Origin: an uncultured Bacilli bacterium
GTDB taxonomy: Bacteria > Bacillota_I > Bacilli_A > RF39 > UBA660
NCBI GenBank assembly: GCA_947601485.1
Contig: CANQGF010000009.1
Span: forward strand, 1-33,408
Length of the DNA stretch: 33,408 nt
Direction: 5' to 3'
Made by a program: the position numbers and the translations under genes. Each line of letters opens with the position of its first letter. Position 1 is the first letter of the stretch. The notes under the pieces are model-generated. The model was not told the DNA's origin, ran no database searches, and saw nothing but the letters and a program-made list of their open reading frames with translations. Of this stretch, positions 6,659 through 14,690 are shown in pieces.

Positions 6659-8221
6659 TTAGCCTTTAGTAGCAGCTCGATAACATTGAAGAGAACTATC
6701 ACTTCCAGAATATATAGACCAACCAGGAGGACAATAGAAATTATTTTCTGTTTTGGCAAAGACGTTCCCGTTGCTTCTACATGCCGAAAGGCAACTAGGA
6801 TTTCCCGGGAAAGTGTCTCCTGTCAATGAACACTCGAACATCTCACCTCTTTTTAAAAATATCCCGATTTCACAACTCGATCTACACCACTCTTCATCCC
6901 CTTGGCTAATGACATCTCTTAAATACGGTCCCTGGTCAATCCCGCATATATCCTCACTTCCGAACAAGCATCTCGTTGAGTAACCTAGATTCTCGCAGTT
7001 TTTTACGGCCTCTGACCTACTTTCACCCCCGCATCCCACTTCAGAGTCAGGAAGAAACACGTATCCAATCTTCCCATTACTTGAGCAAGTGCCCTGTAAC
7101 ACATTCTCACAAGCAGACTTCGCCTCCGATTCGGAATCATATCGCGAACCATCAATTCCATCGCATGTCCAGTACGTTGTCATATTATTCCATCCTTTGC
7201 TCGATGCACTTGTTTTACAGATATATCCTCCAGAAGATGATCCTTTTTGAGAATCTTGTATCATTTCTTCTCCTGCTGAACAACTATATGCTGCTTCTGT
7301 ACTTTGGGTTGTACTTACACTATTCGTTGATACTCTTCCTGATGCATCTGTTACTCTTCCTTCTATGGTATATGAAGTATTATCACTTAAATCTGTTACT
7401 TTGCAATTACCACTTGAATCTTGAGGAAACCAAGTACTTTGGCTTGTGGCTTTGCATTCATATTTAACTATGCCACTTCCATTTGGTGTATCACTTCCTG
7501 TTACATTTACTGTTATACTACTTGTATCTTTACTTACATATGTTACATTACTTACTGTTGGATTATTTAAGTCTAATGTTATTGATGCTTCTTTACCTAC
7601 TGATATATTATTCGCTCTATCTTTGATAAAGGCATATCTTGTTTTCTTACCTTCTGTACTATCTAGCACTGGTTCTGTTGGACTTACACTTGTACCACTT
7701 ACATTTACCCAACTTCCATTACATAAACTTTGACTTGTACTTATACAATAACTTACGACATCACTCGCTGTCCATCCTATGTTATATGTTACATTTGTTT
7801 TGTGTGTATAACCACTATTCAATGTTTCATTATTTTCTTTGGTTCCGGTTATACTGAATGTAGTTACTACTGGAGCATCATCATCTTTGGTAAAGTATAA
7901 ATCACAATATGATGCTTGAGTAGCTTGCAATGTTATTTTACCATCTAAACTTTGACTTACTATATCATTAGATATTCCATTATTATTAGAATCAAAACAT
8001 TTAGTTTTTTCTAGATTTAATAAATATCCTTTAGTGGGAAATGATGTATCACTAGATATTACATAATTACCTGATGCATCTTGTTTATAAATAGCAAAAC
8101 TTTTTATTTCTTTTGCTTCATTAATAACATTAACTTCTTGTTTTTTATTAGGTTTAATTATTACAAACATTGTTAATACTATTAACAACACAAGTGTTAA
8201 ATACATATACTTTTTCTTCAT
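6659..8221 (-). CDS. surface protein B, Ig/FN3 repeats with hypervariable Cys-rich C-terminus
   Basis: 520 residues, intact paralog of protein A. An N-terminal hydrophobic anchor (residues about 5-23) is followed by the KGYLLNLEKTKC...YCDLYF domain (about 60-110). One Ig-like domain (about 115-215) comes next, then an FN3-like domain (about 218-308). The Cys-rich region (about 312-520) keeps a scaffold shared with A (KGSSSGGYIC, GW-N-TTY-TC, C-LTG, CPPGWSIYSGSDSSLQCY, AATKG). Its 120-residue core is unrelated to that of A. That core (roughly 6770-7190) is far more GC-rich than the rest, suggesting replacement. Gene A has one more Ig domain. Expressed from a strong promoter overlapping that of the divergent XRE regulator. 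Shine-Dalgarno AAAGGGAG precedes ATG 8221. Function on the surface is inferred; the ligand is unknown. Confidence 0.85.
   Translation of the reverse strand: MKKKYMYLTLVLLIVLTMFVIIKPNKKQEVNVINEAKEIKSFAIYKQDASGNYVISSDTSFPTKGYLLNLEKTKCFDSNNNGISNDIVSQSLDGKITLQATQASYCDLYFTKDDDAPVVTTFSITGTKENNETLNSGYTHKTNVTYNIGWTASDVVSYCISTSQSLCNGSWVNVSGTSVSPTEPVLDSTEGKKTRYAFIKDRANNISVGKEASITLDLNNPTVSNVTYVSKDTSSITVNVTGSDTPNGSGIVKYECKATSQSTWFPQDSSGNCKVTDLSDNTSYTIEGRVTDASGRVSTNSVSTTQSTEAAYSCSAGEEMIQDSQKGSSSGGYICKTSASSKGWNNMTTYWTCDGIDGSRYDSESEAKSACENVLQGTCSSNGKIGYVFLPDSEVGCGGESRSEAVKNCENLGYSTRCLFGSEDICGIDQGPYLRDVISQGDEEWCRSSCEIGIFLKRGEMFECSLTGDTFPGNPSCLSACRSNGNVFAKTENNFYCPPGWSIYSGSDSSLQCYRAATKG
7278..7572 (-). repeat. 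FN3-coding segment nearly identical between genes A and B, copy 2
   Basis: Partner of 5186-5480. It encodes the FN3-like domain just before the variable C-terminal region of protein B. Confidence 0.75.
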
Positions 8222-8251
8222 TTTTTATTCTCCCTTTTACTTTTCATAACT

Positions 8252-8317
8252 TATTTTACGTTAACATTAATTACATTATAACTTAATATACATTAAAAAT
8301 CAATAACGTATTTTACG
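8252..8317. promoter_or_regulatory. overlapping divergent promoters with flanking TATTTTACG sites
   Basis: Gene B promoter (minus): TTGATT (8298-8303), 17 bp, TATAAT (8275-8280). XRE gene promoter (plus): TTAACA (8261-8266), 17 bp, TAATAT (8284-8289). The two overlap so that only one polymerase can bind at a time. TATTTTACG occurs at 8252-8260 and again at 8309-8317, flanking both promoters; the second copy also forms CGTA-ttt-TACG. These are good candidate operators for the adjacent regulator. Confidence 0.65.
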
Positions 8318-8336
8318 ATATGAGAAAATTTTAGAT

Positions 8337-8798
8337 GTGATAAAAATGAATAGATTAAAAGAATTAAGGAAAGAAAAAAAGCTATACCAAAAGGATATAG
8401 CCAAAGAATTATTTATGAGTCAAACTGGTTATTCACAATATGAAACAGAAACTAATGATATATCAACATTAATGTTAAAAAGAATAGCTAATTTTTATAA
8501 TGTTTCTATTGATTATATATTATGTTTAACTGATGATAGAACACCTTATACTAAATCTATTGTTAACAATATTGATAGTAATAATAATCGTTTAAAAGAT
8601 ATTAGAGAAGATAAAGATTTAAATCAAACTAAATTAGCAAAAATATTAGAAATGAGCCAAACTGGTTACTCTGCTTATGAAACTAAAGATAATGATATAC
8701 CTACAAGAATCTTAATTAAATTAGCTAATTATTATAATGTTCCAATCGATTATTTATTATATATAACTGATAATAGAATACCTCATAAAAGAAAATAA
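8337..8798 (+). CDS. tandem double XRE-family helix-turn-helix regulator
   Basis: 153 residues made of two copies of one XRE/Cro-CI DNA-binding domain. Copy 1 is about residues 5-72 (NRLKELRKEKKLYQKDIAKE; MSQTGYSQYET; NVSIDYILCLTDDRTP). Copy 2 is about 84-150 (NRLKDIREDKDLNQTKLAKI; MSQTGYSAYET; NVPIDYLLYITDNRIP). No other domain is present, so the protein may bind two half-sites as a monomer, like a covalent dimer. Start is GTG 8337 or, as likely, ATG 8346; neither has a strong Shine-Dalgarno. It is divergent from surface gene B and flanked by paired TATTTTACG sites, suggesting control of itself and of the surface proteins. It abuts tex tail-to-tail with no gap. Confidence 0.88.
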   Translation: MIKMNRLKELRKEKKLYQKDIAKELFMSQTGYSQYETETNDISTLMLKRIANFYNVSIDYILCLTDDRTPYTKSIVNNIDSNNNRLKDIREDKDLNQTKLAKILEMSQTGYSAYETKDNDIPTRILIKLANYYNVPIDYLLYITDNRIPHKRK

Positions 8799-10952
8799 TT
8801 ATGATATTTCCTTTAAACTTAAAGATACTTTTTGTTTCTCTAAATTAATATCATCAACATAAACATCAATAATATCTCCAACTTTTAAAAGTTCACTTGG
8901 ATGTTTAATATAATTATTACTCATTTTTGATATATGAACTAAACCATCATTTTTAATTCCAATATCGACAAAAGCTCCAAAATCAACAACATTTCGAACT
9001 GTTCCTTGTAATTTCATTCCTACTTTTAAATCTTCTAAATGTAGGATATCTTTTTTTAAAATTGGTTTTGGTAACATATCACGTGGGTCACGATTAGGTT
9101 TTTCTAAACATTCAATGATATCATCTAAAGTATATTTATCAATACCAATATTTTTAATAATTTCTTCTTTATTTAAAGATGACAATTTTTCTTGTATTTC
9201 ATTAGTGCCAATTAAAGTTAAGGGAATATTTAAGTATGCTAATAATTTTTTAGTTAATTCATAACTTTCAGGGTGAATACTAGTCATATCAAGTATATTA
9301 TCACCATTTTGGATCCTTAAAAACCCAATAGCTTGTTCATAAGTTTTATCATTTAAAATCTTTTTCTTTAATAATTCATTACGATTTTTAAATGAACCAA
9401 ATTCATCTCTAAATTTAATTATTTTATCAATCGTACTTTTAGTTAAACCAGAAATATATTTTAAAATAGAAGGTGATGCTGTATTTAAATTAACACCAAT
9501 TTGATTAACAACTTTTTCAACCACAAAGTTTAGACTTTCTTTTAATTTTTTATCATTAACATCATGTTGATACAAACCAACTCCAATACTTTCTGGATCA
9601 ATTTTAACAAGTTCTGATAAAGGATCTTCTAGCCTTCTACCAATAGATATAGCACTTCTTTCTTCAACATGTAGATTAGGGAATTCACTTATTGCTAAAT
9701 TACTTGCAGAATATACTGATGCGCCAGCTTCACTTACAATAATATATTCTACATTTCTTTTAGATGATTTAATAACATCCGCTATAAAAGCTTCCGATTC
9801 TCTTGAAGCGGTACCATTACCAATAGCAACAATATCAATCGCATAGTCATCAATTAATTTTAAAACAATCTCTTTACTTTTTTCATATTCACATTTTGGC
9901 TCATGAGGATAAATAACACTAATTTTTAGAGGTTTACCTGTTTTATCTAAAACAGCTAATTTACAACCAGTTCGATAAGCTGGGTCAAAACCTAATACTG
10001 TCTTTTCTTTAATTGGTGGTTGCATTAATAACTTTTCTAAATTATCACTAAAATTATCAATCGCAACATCTTCTGCTTTTAATTTTAATTCACTTCTAAT
10101 TTCTCTTTCTATTGAGGGCTCTATTAATCTTTTATAACTATCAAGAATGGCATCATTTACAATAGCTACTATTTCACTATTGTTAGTATTTTTGATAATC
10201 TTACTTTTTAAATAATCTAAAATAAGACTTTCTTCAATATCAATATTAACATTTAAAACGCCTTCATCTTCACCCCTATTAATAGCAAGAACTCGATACA
10301 TTTTCAAATATTTAACTGGCTCTTTAAAATCATAATACATTTCATAAGTCTTAAGTTCATCTTGAGCACTTTTCTTCTTTTTACTAACCATAATACCATT
10401 ATGATAAGTTAAATATCTAATTTTACTACGAAAAGAAGCATTATCACTAATCCATTCAGCAATAATATATTTAGCTCCCATAATCGCATCTTCAACTGTT
10501 TTAACATTATCATTTAAATATTTTAAAGCTATATTATTAATACTACCTGTAACATTAAAACTCATAATTATTTTAGCCAAAGGCTCTAATCCATTTTTAA
10601 TTGCTTCGGTTGCTTTTGTTTTTTTCTTTTCTTTAAAAGGACGATAAATATCTTCTATTTCTACTAATTTATTAGCTTTGGAAATAGCCATACTTATTTC
10701 ATCTGTTAAAAGACCTTTTTCTTCAATTAATCTTTTTACTTCATCTTTTCTTTTTTGTAAATTAACTTCATACGAATATTCCTCTTCAATAGCGCGTATT
10801 TGAACTTCATCTAAATTACCAGTAACTTCTTTACGATATCGAGCAATAAAAGGAATTGTATTGCCTTCTTCTAATAAAGTTAAAGTACTTTTAATACTTT
10901 TAATGCTAATATTTAAAGTTTTAGCTAATTCTTCAATTATTTTATCATTCAT
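8799..10952 (-). CDS. tex: Tex, RNA-binding transcriptional accessory protein
   Basis: 717 residues, full length for Tex. The N-terminal helical region runs from residue 1 (LNISIKSIKSTLTLLEEGNTIPFIARYRKE is the family's opening). A YqgF/RNase H-like domain begins near residue 318 (VLGFDPAYRTGCKLAVLD). Helix-hairpin-helix segments lie near 490-560 (LNTASPSILKYISGL), and a C-terminal S1 RNA-binding domain is at about 643-716 (GTVRNVVDFGAFVDIGIKNDGLVHIS). Tex binds nucleic acid and associates with transcription and translation. It overlaps the U32 gene by 8 bp and is the last gene of the RNA-modification operon. Confidence 0.96.
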   Translation of the reverse strand: MNDKIIEELAKTLNISIKSIKSTLTLLEEGNTIPFIARYRKEVTGNLDEVQIRAIEEEYSYEVNLQKRKDEVKRLIEEKGLLTDEISMAISKANKLVEIEDIYRPFKEKKKTKATEAIKNGLEPLAKIIMSFNVTGSINNIALKYLNDNVKTVEDAIMGAKYIIAEWISDNASFRSKIRYLTYHNGIMVSKKKKSAQDELKTYEMYYDFKEPVKYLKMYRVLAINRGEDEGVLNVNIDIEESLILDYLKSKIIKNTNNSEIVAIVNDAILDSYKRLIEPSIEREIRSELKLKAEDVAIDNFSDNLEKLLMQPPIKEKTVLGFDPAYRTGCKLAVLDKTGKPLKISVIYPHEPKCEYEKSKEIVLKLIDDYAIDIVAIGNGTASRESEAFIADVIKSSKRNVEYIIVSEAGASVYSASNLAISEFPNLHVEERSAISIGRRLEDPLSELVKIDPESIGVGLYQHDVNDKKLKESLNFVVEKVVNQIGVNLNTASPSILKYISGLTKSTIDKIIKFRDEFGSFKNRNELLKKKILNDKTYEQAIGFLRIQNGDNILDMTSIHPESYELTKKLLAYLNIPLTLIGTNEIQEKLSSLNKEEIIKNIGIDKYTLDDIIECLEKPNRDPRDMLPKPILKKDILHLEDLKVGMKLQGTVRNVVDFGAFVDIGIKNDGLVHISKMSNNYIKHPSELLKVGDIIDVYVDDINLEKQKVSLSLKEIS

Positions 10953-13161
10953 TATTTCTTACTCTTTCTATTAATTTAACTGTTTCATTATAATCTTCAT
11001 CTAATAACTCAATTCTAAAATTTTGAATACCCACGTCTTTTAATTCATTCAAATAATCTAATAAATTGGTTTTATTAGTATTAAGAATTGTTGTACTATG
11101 ATTTAAGGGATTAGTTTCCATTTGATATAATTTATTATTCCGATCCTTTAAATAGTATTTATGATTATTCATACATACATGACATTTTTCTTCTTTATTA
11201 ACTAACTTTTGGATTGGACAATATTTCATAATCATTAATTCAATATTGCCATATAAATATATTTCTATACTTTCTTTATTTTGGGTATTATTAACAATAT
11301 CTTTAATATCATTAATATCACATTCAACTGATAAACATAATATATTACCATAATTTAAAAGATAATCTAAAGTATAGTGATTAGTTATATTTAGTGGGTA
11401 ATCTCCCCTTTCAGGATATTTAGTTAATGAAGCAATATCACTTGCTAATGTATGTTTATAATCTTCTAGATATTCAATATTATCTCTAGGTATTCGATAG
11501 ATTAAATTATCTTGCATTAATTTTTTGTTAATAACTATGATGTTTTCCACATTATTATCTAGAGCTGCTTGTAATTGTTCTTTTGTTCTCACCAAAATAC
11601 TTAAATTACTTGGTTTTATTTTTTTCTTTATTTTATTATCTTTGAAATCATGTTCTTCAAAAATAGTTTTAGTTTCTTCTCTTAAACTTTTTAATTTATC
11701 TAAAGCTACTCTTCTTATTTCATTAAGTATGCCAATAGGAATAAATATATTATCATCCATTATTAAATCAATATTTTCTACTTCAAATGGCGTATTACCT
11801 GTTTTTCTTAAAACTTCTTCAATTCTTTCTTTAGTTAAAGGAGAATTTTTAGATTTTTCTACAACATAATCATTTATGCCTTCTATTTTAAAATGATTAT
11901 CTTTAACGATAATTTTTAGTTTTTCGTGCGTTTTAGCTACCAAAGATATATAAACTGGTATTTTTTTAGTTACTTCTTTGGGACTTTCCATAACGGGGTT
12001 AGTAAGCATAACCTCATCTAAATCTTTAATATTAATAAAGTTATCTAGATAAATAGTACTTCCTTTTTTACCTAAATTAATTAAATTATCTTTTTCATCA
12101 TACATAAAATTAATTGTTATACCAATGTTATTATTTTTAAATCTAATACCCTCAAATTGCTTTAAATCATGAGTTAATTTAATTTTAATTTTCTTTTTGG
12201 TAACGTTTGTTACCTCACCAATTTTAATACCTACATGATTAGGAGCTTTAATATTCATAATATCATTATCATTAAATAAATATCCTTTAGTATATTCACG
12301 ATTAAAAATAGCTTTCAGTAAAAATAAATCTTCTTCCCTAACTTTTAATTCTTCATGATTTTCATATTGGCTCATTAAAGTCTTATAAATTTTTGTGACC
12401 ATTCCAACATATAGAGGACTTTTCATTCTTCCTTCAATTTTAAAACATTTAATATTACTAGCCATTAATTTTTCAAAATCATTTATAGAACATAAATCTT
12501 TAGGGCTTAATAAATAATCACCTTCCGTTTCAATTAATTGATTATCTTCATAAAGTTTATAAGGAAGACGACACATACCAGCACATTCTCCACGATTGCC
12601 ACTTCGATTTAAAATGGCAGATGAAAAAAGACAATTCCCACTATAAGAGATACATAAAGAGCCATGAATAAAAACTTCCTTTTCTAAAGGCGTTTCAATA
12701 GAATCAATATAATCTAGGGGTAATTCTCTAGCAAAAACGACTCTTTTAATACCTAACTTTTCTAAAAAATCTAGAGAATATTTATTATGATTATGCATTT
12801 GTGTTGAAGCATGAATTTCTAAATTGGGAAATTTTTGATGAACTAAATTAATTAAACCGATATCTTGCATAATAAGAGCGTCAACTCCTATTTTATGTAA
12901 AGATCTAACATAATCTATAACCTCATCTATTTCTCTTTCATAAACTAAAGTATTAACTGTTATATAAATTTTAACATCATATAAATGACATAATTTAGTA
13001 GCGTCATTAATTTCTTCTAAAGTAAAATTACTAGCAAACGCTCTAGCGCCAAATTTTTTGCCACCTAAATAAACGGCATCTGCTCCATTATTAATCGCCG
13101 CGATTAAAGAAGGATAATCACCAACGGGAACTAATAACTCATGCTTCATATTCAAATTCAT
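10945..13161 (-). CDS. U32-family protein, RlhA-like (rRNA hydroxylation type)
   Basis: 738 residues. The N-terminal U32 barrel starts ELLVPVGDYPSLIAAINNGADAVYLGG and carries the family's Cys set C170, C177, C193, C197 (GECAGMCRLP) and signature KIEGRMKSP at 241-249. A middle DUF3656-like beta region follows. The C-terminal section (about 517-738) resembles the second U32-type half, with C648 and a CHVC pair (C660, C663). Once called peptidases, characterised U32 members such as RlhA and TrhP are RNA hydroxylation factors; the company of rRNA modifiers here supports that. Start ATG 13161 is preceded by GAAGGGGGA at 8 nt and overlaps the RluA gene by 23 bp. Which RNA it acts on is not determinable. 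Confidence 0.88.
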   Translation of the reverse strand: MNLNMKHELLVPVGDYPSLIAAINNGADAVYLGGKKFGARAFASNFTLEEINDATKLCHLYDVKIYITVNTLVYEREIDEVIDYVRSLHKIGVDALIMQDIGLINLVHQKFPNLEIHASTQMHNHNKYSLDFLEKLGIKRVVFARELPLDYIDSIETPLEKEVFIHGSLCISYSGNCLFSSAILNRSGNRGECAGMCRLPYKLYEDNQLIETEGDYLLSPKDLCSINDFEKLMASNIKCFKIEGRMKSPLYVGMVTKIYKTLMSQYENHEELKVREEDLFLLKAIFNREYTKGYLFNDNDIMNIKAPNHVGIKIGEVTNVTKKKIKIKLTHDLKQFEGIRFKNNNIGITINFMYDEKDNLINLGKKGSTIYLDNFINIKDLDEVMLTNPVMESPKEVTKKIPVYISLVAKTHEKLKIIVKDNHFKIEGINDYVVEKSKNSPLTKERIEEVLRKTGNTPFEVENIDLIMDDNIFIPIGILNEIRRVALDKLKSLREETKTIFEEHDFKDNKIKKKIKPSNLSILVRTKEQLQAALDNNVENIIVINKKLMQDNLIYRIPRDNIEYLEDYKHTLASDIASLTKYPERGDYPLNITNHYTLDYLLNYGNILCLSVECDINDIKDIVNNTQNKESIEIYLYGNIELMIMKYCPIQKLVNKEEKCHVCMNNHKYYLKDRNNKLYQMETNPLNHSTTILNTNKTNLLDYLNELKDVGIQNFRIELLDEDYNETVKLIERVRNNE

Positions 13162-13795
13162 CCCAAATTCCCCCTTCCGGTAGTAACTTAAAGTCCATTA
13201 TTTCATCTTTAACGGGATGATGAAACCTAATATGATAAGCAAACAAAGCAATTTGTTTTTTGTCTTGCAAACCATATAATTGATCACCATATAAAGGATA
13301 ATTACGATGAGCAAATTGTAATCTTATTTGATGATGACGTCCTGTAATTAAATTAACTTTAACTAAACTTAAATTATTTTTATTTTCTAAAACTTCATAT
13401 TCTAACTTAGCATATTTTCCTTGTTTTTCATTAGAAATAACACTTATCTCATCTTTTTTTAAAATGTAATCTTCCATTATCCCTTTACCTTTTAAATTGC
13501 CATGGCAAACAAGTAAGTATTCTTTTGTCATTTCATGATTACTTATTATTTTTGAAAGACGACTGGCAGCTTTACTTGTTTTAGCAAATACCATTAAACC
13601 TCCAACTGGACGATCTAATCTATGGACTAAACCCAAGTAAACATTACCTGGCTTTTGATATTTTTCTTTTAAATAATTTTTAACCATTGTAAGTAAATCT
13701 AAATCTTTAGTGTAATCACTTTGGCATAAAATATTAGGCTTTTTGAAAACAACAATAAGATGGTTATCTTCATATAATATTTTTAAATTATTCAT
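13139..13795 (-). CDS. RluA-family RNA pseudouridine synthase
   Basis: 218 residues, without an N-terminal S4 domain. Opening KILYEDNHLIVVFKKPNILCQ and the catalytic motif HRLDRPVGGLMVFAK (about residues 62-76, catalytic Asp in HRLDR) are diagnostic. The later GRHHQIRLQFAHRNYPLYGDQLYG motif is that of the RluA core. The motif reads HRLDRPVGG rather than the commoner HRLDRxTSG, a variant seen in the shorter members of the family. It isomerises uridine to pseudouridine in rRNA or tRNA; the position cannot be told from sequence. It overlaps both neighbours (8 and 23 bp), indicating coupled translation. Confidence 0.93.
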   Translation of the reverse strand: MNNLKILYEDNHLIVVFKKPNILCQSDYTKDLDLLTMVKNYLKEKYQKPGNVYLGLVHRLDRPVGGLMVFAKTSKAASRLSKIISNHEMTKEYLLVCHGNLKGKGIMEDYILKKDEISVISNEKQGKYAKLEYEVLENKNNLSLVKVNLITGRHHQIRLQFAHRNYPLYGDQLYGLQDKKQIALFAYHIRFHHPVKDEIMDFKLLPEGGIWDEFEYEA

Positions 13796-14639
13796 TAGTA
13801 ATCCGTCCTGTTATTCCACATGGTAAATATAAATTAGAATTTTGAATAGGTAAGCATAAATCATCTACTAAAATATTTTGTTTAGGAAAATTAATTTTTA
13901 AAATATTTTCTAAAGATAGATTAGGTAAATTAGTAGAATAAGTATTAATTATAAAAAACAAAAAATTATCATTTAATAGTTCCTTACACAATTTAACAAG
14001 TTCATCTAAATCCTTTTCCAAACTCCAAACTTCCCCATTAGCACCCCTTCCATAACTAGGAGGATCCATGATAATGGCATCATATTTATTGCCTCTTCTT
14101 ATTTCTCTTTTAACGAATTTAAAAACATCATCAATTAAAAATCTAACTGGTTTATCTTCTAAATGATTTAATTTAACATTTTCTTTAGCCCATTCAATCA
14201 TTCCTTTAGAGGAATCAACATGCACAACACTTGCCCCTGCTTTAAGACAAGCCACAGTTGAGGCTCCGGTATAAGCAAATAAATTTAAAACTTTAATATC
14301 TCTATTAGCGTTCTTTATTAAATCCATTTCTAAATCCCAGTTACTAGCTTGTTCGGGAAATAACCCTGTATGTTTAAATCCCATTTCTTTAATTAAGAAT
14401 TTTAAATCTTGATAATTAACTATCCAAGACTCTGGTGTTTTTAATTTATTTTCCCAATGTCCTCCACCAGAATTACTCCGATAATATATAGCATTTATTT
14501 TATAATCATCAAAACCACCTAAATCCCAAGTAACAACTGGATCTGGTCTAAGTAACAAAATATTTTGCCAACTTTCCAGTTTCATTCCCTTACTTGTTTT
14601 TAATATTTTATAATCTTGCCAATTATTACTAACTAACAT
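13788..14639 (-). CDS. class I SAM-dependent methyltransferase, RlmI/RlmK-like
   Basis: 283 residues. The SAM-binding Rossmann fold is visible: VLNLFAYTGASTVACLKAGA (motif I) with VHVDSSKGMIEWAKENV after it, RFLIDDVFKF, and the catalytic-region motif DPPSYGRGANGEVW. This set matches the RlmI/RlmK (YccW/YwbD) group that methylates 23S rRNA, but no N-terminal PUA domain is present and the target is uncertain. Start ATG 14639 has GGTGG at 4 nt. First gene of the four-gene operon ending in tex, with a promoter at 14655-14683. Confidence 0.85.
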   Translation of the reverse strand: MLVSNNWQDYKILKTSKGMKLESWQNILLLRPDPVVTWDLGGFDDYKINAIYYRSNSGGGHWENKLKTPESWIVNYQDLKFLIKEMGFKHTGLFPEQASNWDLEMDLIKNANRDIKVLNLFAYTGASTVACLKAGASVVHVDSSKGMIEWAKENVKLNHLEDKPVRFLIDDVFKFVKREIRRGNKYDAIIMDPPSYGRGANGEVWSLEKDLDELVKLCKELLNDNFLFFIINTYSTNLPNLSLENILKINFPKQNILVDDLCLPIQNSNLYLPCGITGRITNE

Positions 14640-14654
14640 ACTACCACCAAATTT

Positions 14655-14683
14655 ATTATACTAATAAAAGGCCTAAATCTCAA
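14655..14683 (-). promoter_or_regulatory. promoter of the RNA-modification operon
   Basis: Minus-strand TTGAGA (14678-14683), 17-bp spacer, TATAAT (14655-14660), in the 51-bp gap after the long LRR gene. Confidence 0.75.
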
Positions 14684-14690
14684 TTAGATT

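Noticed and set aside
6568-6759. 63-residue minus-strand reading frame across the end of gene B and the 48-bp repeat
   Set aside because: It overlaps the real C-terminus of protein B in another frame and the terminator; no ribosome site; the matching region after gene A does not keep the frame.
4568-7200. Diversity-generating retroelement target (variable C-termini of surface proteins)
   Set aside because: No reverse transcriptase or template repeat is in the window, and differences between the two C-termini are not concentrated at adenines; many are synonymous C/T changes. The cores do not align at all, unlike a DGR variable region.
8337-8798. Antitoxin of a type II toxin-antitoxin pair (XRE protein)
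   Set aside because: No adjacent toxin-like gene: the neighbours are tex (convergent) and a surface protein (divergent). A transcription regulator is the simpler reading.
11525-11869. 114-residue plus-strand frame opposite the U32 gene, and 25423-25710 opposite uvrA
   Set aside because: Antisense shadows of well-conserved genes with no promoter or ribosome site.
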